A stretch of DNA of 64,000 nucleotides from Bacteroidota bacterium (GTDB taxonomy: Bacteria > Bacteroidota > Bacteroidia > Bacteroidales > NBLH01), in contig JANYKN010000159.1 of assembly GCA_025361565.1 (NCBI GenBank), forward strand, positions 1 to 64,000, in the 5' to 3' direction. Under the pieces are notes generated by a model. The model ran no database searches and was not told where the DNA came from. It saw only the letters and a list, made by a program, of their open reading frames with translations. Shown in pieces: positions 9,779-19,172 of the stretch. Every line of letters starts with the position of its first letter. Position 1 is the stretch's first letter. Position numbers and translations under genes: made by a program.

Positions 9779-10000
9779 TTGATTTTTACATTAAATTAAA
9801 TCCAATATTTTCCAGATTTTCATTATAAATTCAGATGCAATATTACTCAAAAAAACAATCTGGAAATTTAACATTTAATAACTTTTGGCTAAAGTTTGAT
9901 TTACGAAGCCAATATTACGCTGAAAGCATTATCATTATTGCAATGTTTAACTATTTAACAGTTTAGTCTAATATCCTGTTCATAACCTTTGCAAAGCCAC

Positions 10001-10936
10001 TCAGATGCCTAATTTTTCAGATATTTCCAGCATTTTTTGAATAGGAACCAATGCTTTTTTAGCTAGTTTCTCATCCATTAATATTTCGGGACTTTCATTT
10101 TTTAAACATTGATACAACTTTTCTAAAGTATTCAATTTCATAAAGTTACAATCTGCACAAACACAATTTGGATCATCTGATGGAGCTGGGTAAAAAGTCT
10201 TTGTGGGGCTTGTCTGCTTCATTTTGTGCAAAATACCTGATTCAGTTGCAATAATATACTCATTGCATTTATCAGTAGATGAGAATTTTAACAATTCTGA
10301 TGTTGATCCAATATAATCAGAAACCAATAAAATTGGTCTTTGACATTCTGGATGTGCCAGTATTTTTGCTTCCGGATGTAGATTTTTCAAATCCAGAATC
10401 TTTTCGAGTGAAAATTCATGGTGAACATGGCACTGACCGTCCCATAGCACCATATTTCTGCCTGTAACACTGTTGATATAGTTTCCAAGATTTTTATCGG
10501 GAGCAAAAATAATTTTTTGCTCTAGAGGCAAACTTTCAACAATTTGGCGTGCATTGGACGAAGTACAGCAAATATCACTCATGCTCTTGATTTCGGCAGT
10601 AGTATTCACATAAGTTATCACCAAGTGGTCAGGATGTTGCTCTTTAAACTCAGCAAAATTATCAGCAGGTATTGATGCTGCCAATGAACAACCGGCTTCG
10701 AGATCCGGTAATAATACTTTTTTGCCAGGTGATAGTATTTTTGCAGTTTCTGCCATAAAATTAACACCGGCAAACACAATTACATCAGCATCTGTTTCTG
10801 CTGCTTTCTGCGAAAGCCCCAAACTGTCACCCACATAATCTGCAATATCTTGTATCTCAGGTCTTACGTAGTAATGTGCAAGGATTATCGCATTTTTATC
10901 TTTTTTCAAGCGTTCAATTTCTTTCACTAAATCCAT
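10001..10936 (-). CDS. nadA: Quinolinate synthase NadA
   Basis: A 311-residue enzyme that condenses iminoaspartate with dihydroxyacetone phosphate to quinolinate, the first dedicated precursor of NAD. It carries the expected cysteines for the [4Fe-4S] cluster: the DICCTSSNA motif, DGQCHVHHEF and the C-terminal CVCADC, followed by the family signature NFMKLNTLEKLY. The N-terminal AHYYVRPEIQDIADYVGDSLGLS motif is also typical. nadB and nadC are not in this window. A TAAATTTG sequence on the minus strand (11119-11126) could be its promoter, about 180 bases upstream. Confidence 0.96.
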   Translation of the reverse strand: MDLVKEIERLKKDKNAIILAHYYVRPEIQDIADYVGDSLGLSQKAAETDADVIVFAGVNFMAETAKILSPGKKVLLPDLEAGCSLAASIPADNFAEFKEQHPDHLVITYVNTTAEIKSMSDICCTSSNARQIVESLPLEQKIIFAPDKNLGNYINSVTGRNMVLWDGQCHVHHEFSLEKILDLKNLHPEAKILAHPECQRPILLVSDYIGSTSELLKFSSTDKCNEYIIATESGILHKMKQTSPTKTFYPAPSDDPNCVCADCNFMKLNTLEKLYQCLKNESPEILMDEKLAKKALVPIQKMLEISEKLGI

Positions 10937-11550
10937 TTTTCTTTTCGGTATTATATTTATTATTTAATATTAATTTAAAAGATAAATGATACTAATAATA
11001 GCCTGTTAATACTGTTTATTTCTTTATTCTAGTTTTCTTGCGTTATTCAGTTATTCAGTTGAATTAAGACTTAATGAACAGTCTATTAATTTCAAATATC
11101 TTGGAATATATAACTTTACAAATTTAATTAACAATTGTTAGTAAGCCAATTTAACAATTTATCTTGATAAGTTAAACGTTTATTTGGTTCAATATCTTGT
11201 TTAAATATTTACCTGAAAAACTAAAAAATAAATGCTGAAAACTAATAAGTATTTTTAAGTACAAATAGGTTTTGATTTCCAAAATTTATTTTTTAAAAAG
11301 TATGAACAATTATTAACATGAAGCTAAATTAAGATATTAACAAATGTTAACAAACCTGAATATTGTTTCTGGTTCTCGTTTTAGCTTGATAAATCTAGTA
11401 TATTTCAATAATTATATGATAATGAATTTCTCTTTATTAAATACAAAATAAAATATTATTTATGATTCTTTTTCTTTATGTTTTGAATAGTTATATTAAG
11501 ATTGCTAACTTTTCAGGTTAATTGATTAGTTTTGAATTTTAAATTGTACA
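10937..11550. other. Divergent AT-rich intergenic region nadA/rpiB
   Basis: 614 bases between divergent genes, at the point where gene direction changes from minus to plus. Candidate promoters are TAAATTTG on the minus strand (11119-11126, with a TTG 20 bases upstream) for nadA and TAGTTTTG at 11527-11534 for rpiB. No DnaA-box cluster (TTATCCACA-type), RNA gene or coding segment was seen. Confidence 0.45.
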
Positions 11551-11994
11551 ATGGAAGGATTAAAAACAATTGGATTAGCAGCGGATCACGCTGGTTTTGC
11601 AACCAAAAAATATTTAACGAAATATTTAAACGAAGAAGGGTACACCTTAATTGATTTTGGTACCGATTCTGAGAAAAGTGTTGATTATCCTGATTTTGCG
11701 CATCCTTTGGCAAAAAGTGTTGTTAGTGGTGAGTGCGATTTTGGCATTTCCATTTGTGGTTCTGGAAATGGTATAAATATGGTTGCTAATAAATATGCTT
11801 CTATTCGCTCTGCACTCTGTTGGAATACTGAAATTGCCAAGTTTGCAGTATTGCATAACAATGCAAACATCTGTGCTTTGCCTGGTAGATTTATTTCTTT
11901 TGAAGAAGCGAAAAATATTATCGATGTTTTTTTAACATTCAAATTTGAAGGCGGACGCCATCAATTGAGAATTGATAAAATTCCAATTCATTAA
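11551..11994 (+). CDS. rpiB: Ribose-5-phosphate isomerase B
   Basis: A 147-residue RpiB/LacAB-type sugar isomerase converting ribose 5-phosphate and ribulose 5-phosphate in the pentose phosphate pathway. The N-terminal AADHAGFATKKYL, the SVDYPDFAHPLAKSV segment and the active-site stretch FGISICGSGNGINMVANK are characteristic; the Cys of SICGSGNG is the catalytic base in RpiB. The C-terminal GGRHQLRIDKI is also typical. It lies 29 bases before lutB and is probably co-transcribed with it. Confidence 0.95.
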   Translation: MEGLKTIGLAADHAGFATKKYLTKYLNEEGYTLIDFGTDSEKSVDYPDFAHPLAKSVVSGECDFGISICGSGNGINMVANKYASIRSALCWNTEIAKFAVLHNNANICALPGRFISFEEAKNIIDVFLTFKFEGGRHQLRIDKIPIH

Positions 11995-12023
11995 AATGGC
12001 TTTATAATTTAAACTGGCTTGAT

Positions 12024-13394
12024 ATGAACAAATATTATAAAAAGTTTTTGGTTGATGCGGATAGAGTTTCAAAAGATTTGAAACATAGAAAAACCATTAA
12101 ATTTAATATGTCGAAGTATGATGCTGCTGTTGAAAAGGGTAGAATGCGATATATAAATATTGAAGCAGCACGAAATTATGTAGCTGCAAAAAAAAGAGAA
12201 GCACTTTCTGAACTTGACAAGAATTTGTTGCAGTTTGAAGAGAAAATTAGCAAGCGTGGTGTTGAAGTGCTTTGGGCAACAGATTCAAAAATGGCAGGAC
12301 ATTTAATTAATGAAATCATAACAAATCATAATGCAAAGCTGATTGTAAAAAGTAAATCAATGACAACCGAGGAGATTGAATTCAATCATCGAGTTGAAAG
12401 CATTGGTGTTGAATCTGTTGAAACGGATCTAGGAGAATATATTGTTCAGATTGCTGGCGAAAAACCTTATCATATTGTTACACCAGCTATGCATAAATCA
12501 AAAATTGATGTAAATGAATTGTTTCACGAAAAGTTTGATTGCGATATAAATTTAACTGCCGAAGAGCTCACCAATTATGTTCGTGTTAAACTTAGAAAAT
12601 TGTATCAAAAAGCTGAGATAGGTGTGACCGGTGCTAATTTTATTATTAGCGATATTGGTGCTATTGCTGTTACAGAAAATGAGGGTAATGCAATCATGTC
12701 AACCAGTTTTCCAAAAGTTCATATTGCTATTGCCGGAATTGAAAAAGTAATTCCAACCATGAGAGATTTGGGCCGATTTTGGCCTGTATTGGCTTCCCAT
12801 GGAACTGGACAAGCGGTTACTGTTTATAATACTATATTTACTGGTGCAAAAAAGGATGGTGAAAATTTTGGACCGGAAAAAATGTATGTTATTTTACTTG
12901 ATAATAAGAGAACTGAGCTTTTAAAACAACCTGTGCAAAGCGATTCACTGGCTTGCATACGTTGTGGAGCTTGTTTAAATGCTTGTCCGGTTTACCGAAA
13001 TATTGGTGGATATACTTACGAAGCTACCTATGGTGGCCCAATTGGTTCTATGATAAGCCCTTTTTATCAAGGGTTTGAAAAATCTGCACACTTAAGTTAT
13101 GCTTGCAGTATTTGTGGAAAATGTACTGAAGTTTGTCCTGCAAAAATTGATATTCATATGCTTTTGCTTCATAATCGAAATCAAGATGTGGAATTTCACA
13201 ACAAGAATGGAATTTTTGGTTTTATTATGAAGAGCTTTAAAAGAATGGCATTAAATCCTTTTCTCTTTGATATTGGTTTTAATGGAATTAAGAACTTTTT
13301 TCTTCGTACAATTGGAAAAAATATGTTCAGTAAGCATAGAAGCCTGCCGCCATTGCAAAAGTCTTTTAGAAAAACCTATAAAAAAAGTCTATAA
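12024..13394 (+). CDS. lutB: LutB-type LUD-domain iron-sulfur protein
   Basis: A 456-residue protein with an N-terminal LUD (lactate utilisation) domain and a C-terminal ferredoxin-type domain carrying two 4Fe-4S motifs, CIRCGACLNACPVY and CSICGKCTEVCP. LutB is the central subunit of the LutABC complex that oxidises L-lactate to pyruvate. The partner genes lutA and lutC are not adjacent here; instead the gene follows rpiB and precedes an Rrf2 regulator. It could act with unlinked partners or as a different electron-transfer protein. Confidence 0.88.
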   Translation: MNKYYKKFLVDADRVSKDLKHRKTIKFNMSKYDAAVEKGRMRYINIEAARNYVAAKKREALSELDKNLLQFEEKISKRGVEVLWATDSKMAGHLINEIITNHNAKLIVKSKSMTTEEIEFNHRVESIGVESVETDLGEYIVQIAGEKPYHIVTPAMHKSKIDVNELFHEKFDCDINLTAEELTNYVRVKLRKLYQKAEIGVTGANFIISDIGAIAVTENEGNAIMSTSFPKVHIAIAGIEKVIPTMRDLGRFWPVLASHGTGQAVTVYNTIFTGAKKDGENFGPEKMYVILLDNKRTELLKQPVQSDSLACIRCGACLNACPVYRNIGGYTYEATYGGPIGSMISPFYQGFEKSAHLSYACSICGKCTEVCPAKIDIHMLLLHNRNQDVEFHNKNGIFGFIMKSFKRMALNPFLFDIGFNGIKNFFLRTIGKNMFSKHRSLPPLQKSFRKTYKKSL

Positions 13395-13474
13395 TTATCA
13401 TGCGAATTTTAGGCTAATTTTTTTAATATTAATATATTAAGATAATAATATATTAAAACATGAATTATATTTTT

Positions 13475-13482
13475 TAATTTTG
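13475..13482 (+). promoter_or_regulatory. Putative -7 element for the Rrf2 gene
   Basis: TAATTTTG matches the Bacteroidota TAnnTTTG element and lies 22 bases before the ATG. Upstream (13423-13456) are repeated TTAATATATTAA-like AT palindromes that could be an autoregulatory operator; this last point is speculative. Confidence 0.4.
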
Positions 13483-13504
13483 CAGCAAATTAGAATATGT
13501 AATT

Positions 13505-13948
13505 ATGTTATCAAACACATGTAAGTATGCTATCCGTGCAGTTTTATATTTAGCAATAAATGAATCTGACACCAATAAAATTGGAATAAAAAGAATTTCG
13601 GAAGCCTTAAATATGCCATCTCCTTTTTTAGGAAAAATACTTCAAGTGTTAGCCAAACATAAAATATTGAACTCAACAAAAGGTCCCCACGGAGGTTTTA
13701 GCCTTGGTAAAAAAGCTGAAGATATTAGTCTGCTTGACATTGTGAGTATAATTGATGGCTTGGATTTCTTTAGCACTTGTATCATTGGTGTTAAAGTTTG
13801 CGAAGGCGATAAGTCTAAACAAAATAATTGTCCTTTTCACGATAAGCTTGATCCATTGCGAGATGAGTTGCACAAGCAATTTAAAAATCTATCAATCGGC
13901 TCATTCAAAAATGATTTGTCTGCTTTTGAAGGAATTATTTCTTTATAA
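13505..13948 (+). CDS. Rrf2-family transcriptional regulator
   Basis: A 147-residue regulator with an N-terminal winged helix (CKYAIRAVLYLA, ISEALNMPSPFLGKILQ, GPHGGFSLG at about residues 6-70) and three cysteines, Cys92, Cys99 and Cys109, in the loop where IscR/NsrR/RsrR bind an Fe-S cluster. The cysteine spacing suggests a cluster-sensing regulator of iron, nitric oxide or redox state. The lutB gene just upstream encodes an Fe-S protein and may be a target. Its end overlaps the end of the convergent VanZ-like gene by 14 bases. Confidence 0.9.
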   Translation: MLSNTCKYAIRAVLYLAINESDTNKIGIKRISEALNMPSPFLGKILQVLAKHKILNSTKGPHGGFSLGKKAEDISLLDIVSIIDGLDFFSTCIIGVKVCEGDKSKQNNCPFHDKLDPLRDELHKQFKNLSIGSFKNDLSAFEGIISL

Positions 13949-14330
13949 TTTTTTTATAATAACTAAAAGGAACAATGGATGATAGTGTTCCTAAAATATT
14001 AAAAAACATGTCGAAATAATCCCCTGTTCTGTATGTAAAGATATAAGCTTGCAGAATTTCCATAAATCCTCCAATAAATATAGAATAAAGCATTATCAGA
14101 ACGGTAATGTTTTTTTTTGCCGTATTTTGAAATTCCATTTGAAGCAATAAACAAAGAATTAAATACATAAAAAAATGTACTATTTTATCCGAAAAGGGAA
14201 TTAATTCAATAGAATCCGGAGTTGATATTTTTCCCAAACTAAGATAAATAATAATAAGCGTCCATATACTGCTGAATAGAAATTTGTGATTTGGTAATAG
14301 GCCGAGAGCTTTTATAATAAATTGTTTCAT
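13935..14330 (-). CDS. VanZ-like membrane protein
   Basis: A roughly 131-residue protein with about four transmembrane helices. It has the VanZ-family pattern: a PFSDKIVHFFMYLILCLLL helix, GGFMEILQAY, and a late DMFFNILGTLSS helix with Asp and Asn. The start at 14330 is preferred because the open frame upstream (to 14372) adds an unlikely polar N-terminus before the hydrophobic protein. VanZ proteins occur in teicoplanin resistance operons, but most are of unknown membrane function. It overlaps the Rrf2 gene tail to tail. Confidence 0.75.
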   Translation of the reverse strand: MKQFIIKALGLLPNHKFLFSSIWTLIIIYLSLGKISTPDSIELIPFSDKIVHFFMYLILCLLLQMEFQNTAKKNITVLIMLYSIFIGGFMEILQAYIFTYRTGDYFDMFFNILGTLSSIVPFSYYKKIIKK

Positions 14331-14673
14331 GTAAGATTTTATTAAAATCGAAATTTGTATTTTGCTTTGCAAATATGAGAAATTTCTGCTCCAATTTGAT
14401 AAACAATACTACGAATAGTCATATTTTATTTGTAATTGAATTTAGTTCGCTTTAATTTTTGTCTATTAACTTGTGTAGTAAGTTATAATTTAATGATTTA
14501 TGAACATTATAATTTAAATATGTCTTACTAATTTGTGTAAAGTGCTATTTATTAACTATATATAGAAATTTTGACTTTTATAATTTCTTTTTCTTATCAA
14601 CAGTTTTCGTATAGAATTTTGAATATTAAATAAGAAGTGAAATAAATTTTAATTTTGATAAAAATATTATAAA
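14331..14673. other. Divergent intergenic region VanZ-like/hemW
   Basis: 343 AT-rich bases between divergent genes. A TAATTTTG element at 14650-14657 lies 16 bases before the hemW ATG, so any leader would be very short. No structured RNA or small gene was recognised. Confidence 0.35.
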
Positions 14674-15798
14674 ATGGCTGGTATTTATATTCATGTACCA
14701 TTTTGCAAGCGTATTTGTTATTATTGCGATTTTTATAAATCAGGAAACATAAAATTAATTCCTGATTTTACAAAAAGGCTTCTCGCTGAAATTCGCCATA
14801 GAAAAACGTTTTTTAATGAAGTGATTAGCACTATTTATTTTGGTGGCGGAACTCCTTCTGTGCTTCCTGTTACTGATTTGGAGCTTATTTTAAATGAATT
14901 GCGTTTTAATTTTGAGATCAATAAAGATGTAGAGATTACAATTGAAGTTAATCCGGATGATGTAAACTTAAATTACTTTGATAGAATTAAGCAGTTAGGA
15001 ATTAATCGATTAAGTATTGGGATACAAAGTTTTAATGATTTAATTTTGAAATATTTAAATAGACGACATGATTCTAATTCTGCAAAAAAAGCTATAATTG
15101 ATGCTAAGAATGCTGGTTTTGAGAATATTTCGTGTGATTTGATTTACGGAATTCCTGGGCAGGAATTATCTGACTTTGAAAAAGATTTGAATATTTTAAA
15201 TGGTTTTCAAATTGAACATTTATCAGCTTATCACCTTGGTATTGAAGAAGGAACACACTTTGGACGTTTATTAAAATCTGGTAAAATTAACGACATTGGA
15301 GAGGAACTAAGTAAAGATTTTTTTGATCTACTTGTAAAATGGATTTCTTTAAATGGCTTTGAGCATTACGAAATTTCAAATTTTGCCAAAAACAATAGAT
15401 ATTCCATACATAATATGAACTATTGGTTCAATGTTCCATATTTAGGTTTGGGACCATCTGCTCATTCTTTCAATGGTACTGATCGATTTTATATTGAAAG
15501 TAATCTTAAAAAATATATAAAATTAGCCGAATCTGATTCATTTTATTCTGAAATTGATAATTTGAATTTAGTCGATAGATATAATGAATTTATTTTACTT
15601 AGATTAAGAACTAAATGGGGAATCAGTTTGAACGATATTAAGAATTTGTTTTCTGAAGGCTTCTATTATCATACTTTGCGAATATTTTCAAAATATAAGG
15701 ATTCGAACTATCTTCGCATGCAAAATAATTTTATTTATCTTACTGAAGAAGGTTTTTTTCTTTCTGATTTTATCATTCGTGAATTTTTCTTTGTATGA
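14674..15798 (+). CDS. hemW: HemW-type radical SAM haem chaperone
   Basis: A 374-residue radical SAM enzyme. The cluster motif CKRICYYCDF gives Cys11, Cys15, Cys18 (CxxxCxxC), followed by FGGGTPSVL, the SAM-binding IEVNPDD motif and GIQSFND. The CDLIYGIPGQ and HLSAYHLGIEEGT segments match HemW (formerly called coproporphyrinogen oxidase-like). HemW proteins lack the extra N-terminal region of true HemN, as here, and insert haem into respiratory proteins. It stands alone in its transcription unit. Confidence 0.92.
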   Translation: MAGIYIHVPFCKRICYYCDFYKSGNIKLIPDFTKRLLAEIRHRKTFFNEVISTIYFGGGTPSVLPVTDLELILNELRFNFEINKDVEITIEVNPDDVNLNYFDRIKQLGINRLSIGIQSFNDLILKYLNRRHDSNSAKKAIIDAKNAGFENISCDLIYGIPGQELSDFEKDLNILNGFQIEHLSAYHLGIEEGTHFGRLLKSGKINDIGEELSKDFFDLLVKWISLNGFEHYEISNFAKNNRYSIHNMNYWFNVPYLGLGPSAHSFNGTDRFYIESNLKKYIKLAESDSFYSEIDNLNLVDRYNEFILLRLRTKWGISLNDIKNLFSEGFYYHTLRIFSKYKDSNYLRMQNNFIYLTEEGFFLSDFIIREFFFV

Positions 15799-16044
15799 TT
15801 AATATTTTTATCAATGATTAAATATGTATTAATTTGAATTGCTTTGTTGATTGATATAAAAGGATTTAAATATTTGAAGTATTTCTGAATTATGGTCGAT
15901 TATTTATGTTCGGTTGAAATCACATAATATTATTTAATTATAGTTTAAATTGTATTTGTTTATTTGTGTATTTATATTGTAGAAATTAATCTATCAATTA
16001 TTTTAGCTGGATTGAAATATTAAAATTATTAACCTATTCACATT

Positions 16045-16479
16045 ATGGAAGTTAAAATTGTAAATAATTCTAATAACCCTTTGCCGCAATATGAAACCAT
16101 TCATTCGTCAGGATTGGATTTACGGGCTTTTATAAGTGAAGATATTGTTCTCAAATCTTTAGAAAGATATTTAGTTCCCACCGGAGTATTTATTTCTATA
16201 CCTGAAGGTTATGAAGCACAAGTTCGACCAAGAAGTGGATTGGCTTTTAAACATGGAATTACTGTACTTAATTCTCCAGGAACTATTGATGCTGATTATC
16301 GGGGCGAATTAAAAGTTATTCTTGTTAATTTATCAAAAGATGATTTTATTATAAAATCCGGTGAAAGAATTTGTCAATTGGTTTTTTCAAAAGTTGAACA
16401 GATTCATTGGAACCAAGTTTCTGTTTTAGATGAAACTTTACGAGGTGTTGGTGGTTTTGGCCATACAGGTTTCGTGTAA
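16045..16479 (+). CDS. dut: dUTP diphosphatase
   Basis: A 144-residue trimeric dUTPase that hydrolyses dUTP to dUMP, protecting DNA from uracil. All five motifs are present: [43 protein letters not shown] and the glycine-rich C-terminal [10 protein letters not shown]. It is followed by the TPR, DUF4292 and M23-like genes, an order I associate with Bacteroidota genomes. Confidence 0.97.
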   Translation: MEVKIVNNSNNPLPQYETIHSSGLDLRAFISEDIVLKSLERYLVPTGVFISIPEGYEAQVRPRSGLAFKHGITVLNSPGTIDADYRGELKVILVNLSKDDFIIKSGERICQLVFSKVEQIHWNQVSVLDETLRGVGGFGHTGFV

Positions 16480-16561
16480 TAGTTTTCACAATAATTGTTT
16501 TTTACAATTCGTTTTTTGGCAGTGAATGTTCACTATATTCTTGTTTTATATCAATTATTAT

Positions 16562-18268
16562 ATGCGAATTAGTTTTGCGATATTAACCATTATCATTTTG
16601 TCCTCTTCTTGTAAGCCTCGTCAGGTTGAGGTTTCAAATCTTATTGGGAATGATTCTGTAAAGTTCACCTATATTTATAGTGAAGCCCTAAAAAATAGAA
16701 TGCTTGGTCAAACTACTCTTGCTTGCCAGCAATTTGAAGAATGTTTAGTTATGAATCCGCTCAGCACTGCCAGCGCTTATCAACTTGCTCAGCTTGCTAT
16801 CGAAGCTGGAGATTTGGATAAAGCTAAAAATTATTCTGAAATTTGTATCACTAATAAACCGGAGAATGAATGGTTTTTATTGCAACGTGCTGATATTGCT
16901 AAAAGATTAAATGAAAAAGTAGTTTATTCAAAAGTTTATACAAAATTGGCTGAGCTTTTCCCGGATAATCTTAATTATTTGTATGAATATTCTATCATTC
17001 AATATGAAGATAAACAGTATAATGATGCTTTGGTTTCCTTGCAAAAATTGGAGGAGGAAATCGGTATTAATGAAAACATTTCTTTTTTGCGAAACAATAT
17101 TTATTTCTCTTTAAAAAGGATGGATGCGATACAGCTTGAATTGCTTCGATTATCGAAAGCTTTTCCTGATAGTACTCGTTATTCAGATATGTTGGCTGAT
17201 TTTTATTTAAGTTATAATCAGCCTGAAAAAGCTTTAAATGTTTATCAAGCAGTACTTGATATAGAGAATGAAAATGGTTTTGCAAACCTTGGAGTAGCAT
17301 GGATTAACGGAAGTCTAGGCAAATTTAAACAAGGATTTCCATATTTAATAAAAGGGATCAAAAGCCCATTGGTTAAATATGAAAGCAAGAAAAAAGTTGT
17401 TGAATTATATTTAAATTCAAAAGCGAGTCAAATATCTGATGATTCAATCGAAGCTATTTATTTAGCATTGCTGGATACTGATAATCCTGAAACTGATGTA
17501 TTAAACCGATATATTTCGTATTTGTTTGATAGGAAAGATTATGCACAAGCTGAAAAATTTGCTCAAAGTTCTATCACTGTTAATCCAGATAATTTTACTG
17601 CATGGGATGTTATGTTGAATATTTTAATGATTCAAGGTAGAAACGAAAAGTTAAAAGAATATTCGTTAAAAGCATTGGAATATTTTCCAAATCATGCTTT
17701 GGTTTTCTTTTTTTCGGGCTATTCGCAATTTGCTTTGAAACAATATAACGAAGCCATTAATTACTTTGAAATGGGACTTGATTATGTTGGTGACAATGAA
17801 AACTTGGACAAACAGTTTCTCATTTATCTTGGCGAAAGTTATCATTATATAGCCAAACACAAACAGTCAGATAGCTATTTTGATAAATATTTGAAAATTG
17901 ATTCTTCAAACGCTTTTGTATTGAATAATTATGCTTTTTATCTTGTTTCAAGAAACACAAATTTGGATAAGGCGCTTGCATTATCGTATAAATCGATTGA
18001 AATAGAACCATTTAACAGTACATTTTTAGATACTTATGCCTGGATTTTATTCAATTTAAATGATGTGGAAAAAGCTAAAAATTATATTGAAAGAGCTTAT
18101 AAATATGGAGGAAACTCTAATTCGTTAATTGTTGAACATTTCGGTGATATTTTATTTAAGAAGAATAAGATCGATGAAGCTCTTGAGCGTTGGAAAGAAG
18201 CATATGCATTGAATAGAAGTAATTCTAAACTGTTGGAAAAGATAAATAAAATTGAATTAGAGAATTGA
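16562..18268 (+). CDS. TPR-repeat lipoprotein
   Basis: With the start at 16562 the product is 568 residues and begins with a lipoprotein signal (MRISFAILTIIILSSSC, lipid-accepting Cys at 17). An earlier in-frame start at 16526 would bury this signal, so it is rejected. The rest is a long series of tetratricopeptide repeats from about residue 30 to the end (for example ALVFFFSGYSQFALKQYNEA, NAFVLNNYAFYL), a protein-protein scaffold. It lies between dut and the DUF4292 lipoprotein gene and may take part in cell-envelope assembly; the exact role is unknown. Confidence 0.85.
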   Translation: MRISFAILTIIILSSSCKPRQVEVSNLIGNDSVKFTYIYSEALKNRMLGQTTLACQQFEECLVMNPLSTASAYQLAQLAIEAGDLDKAKNYSEICITNKPENEWFLLQRADIAKRLNEKVVYSKVYTKLAELFPDNLNYLYEYSIIQYEDKQYNDALVSLQKLEEEIGINENISFLRNNIYFSLKRMDAIQLELLRLSKAFPDSTRYSDMLADFYLSYNQPEKALNVYQAVLDIENENGFANLGVAWINGSLGKFKQGFPYLIKGIKSPLVKYESKKKVVELYLNSKASQISDDSIEAIYLALLDTDNPETDVLNRYISYLFDRKDYAQAEKFAQSSITVNPDNFTAWDVMLNILMIQGRNEKLKEYSLKALEYFPNHALVFFFSGYSQFALKQYNEAINYFEMGLDYVGDNENLDKQFLIYLGESYHYIAKHKQSDSYFDKYLKIDSSNAFVLNNYAFYLVSRNTNLDKALALSYKSIEIEPFNSTFLDTYAWILFNLNDVEKAKNYIERAYKYGGNSNSLIVEHFGDILFKKNKIDEALERWKEAYALNRSNSKLLEKINKIELEN

Positions 18269-18292
18269 AATTTACTTTTAAAAAAAATATCC

Positions 18293-19099
18293 ATGAAATT
18301 AAAATTTAAAGCATTATTTATCATTCTGATTATAAGTTCTGGTTTTTTTATGAATTCCTGCAAAACGATTAAACCTATAACTACTGTAAAAGTTGGTAAT
18401 AATCTCGAAAACATTTATGATAGCCTCAAACAAGCTGAGTTTAACTTCAAAACATTGAATATTAAATTTAACGTAAAATATGAGAAAAAGTCTCAAAGCA
18501 TGTCGTTAAAAGGAAACTTAAAAATATTGAAAGACAGTATTATTTGGGTTTCATTAAGTCCTGGTTTAGGTATTGAAGCTGCACGACTGATGTGTACTAA
18601 AGACAGTGTATTTTTTCTTGATAAGATGGGTGGAAGTTTAACCAAAGGTAAATATGAATATCTCAAAAATCTGTATAAGATTGATGTTGATTATAATAGC
18701 CTACAAGCCATTTTAACCAATAATTTCTTTATTTATCCCTCTGTTCTTAATGAAAAAAAGGAATTTTTGGAAAAATTTAGTATTGCGAAAGATTCTGTTG
18801 AACTTGCAGTTTATAGAAAAGATGATTATTCGGTTGAAAACCTTGTTAATATTGAAAAATCTATATATCGTATTAGTTCTTACATGATTAATGACGTACC
18901 GAATAAAAGAAATCTGTTCGTAAATTATCAAAGTAAGAATAATCTTGATGTAAAAAACTTTCCTGGTTCAATCAGTATTAAAAGCACTAATGAAGATAAA
19001 TTTCTAAATTTGGAATTAGATTATACTAAAATTACTTTAAACGAAGATTTAACATTCTCATTTAAAGTTCCTAAGGATTTTAAAGTTATCCTTCATTAA
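18293..19099 (+). CDS. DUF4292 lipoprotein
   Basis: A 268-residue lipoprotein with signal MKLKFKALFIILIISSGFF and lipobox MNSC (Cys23). The body is beta-rich, with the family features IKFNVKYEKKSQSMSLKGNLKILKDSIIWVS-like early strands, resembling the outer-membrane lipoprotein-carrier/LolA-LolB fold. DUF4292 genes are commonly found between a TPR gene and an EnvC-like gene in Bacteroidota, as here, and the gap to the TPR gene is only 24 bases. A role in lipoprotein or envelope maintenance is an inference from fold and neighbours. Confidence 0.82.
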   Translation: MKLKFKALFIILIISSGFFMNSCKTIKPITTVKVGNNLENIYDSLKQAEFNFKTLNIKFNVKYEKKSQSMSLKGNLKILKDSIIWVSLSPGLGIEAARLMCTKDSVFFLDKMGGSLTKGKYEYLKNLYKIDVDYNSLQAILTNNFFIYPSVLNEKKEFLEKFSIAKDSVELAVYRKDDYSVENLVNIEKSIYRISSYMINDVPNKRNLFVNYQSKNNLDVKNFPGSISIKSTNEDKFLNLELDYTKITLNEDLTFSFKVPKDFKVILH

Positions 19100-19172
19100 T
19101 ATTGAATGAAATGCTTTTTGGTTTTTTTTCATCGATAAATAGATGTGTTTTATTTGACTAACTTAATTCTTT

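Noticed and set aside
10937-11550. oriC at the divergent strand switch
   Set aside because: No cluster of TTATCCACA-type DnaA boxes or dnaA gene; reported only as a strand-switch observation.
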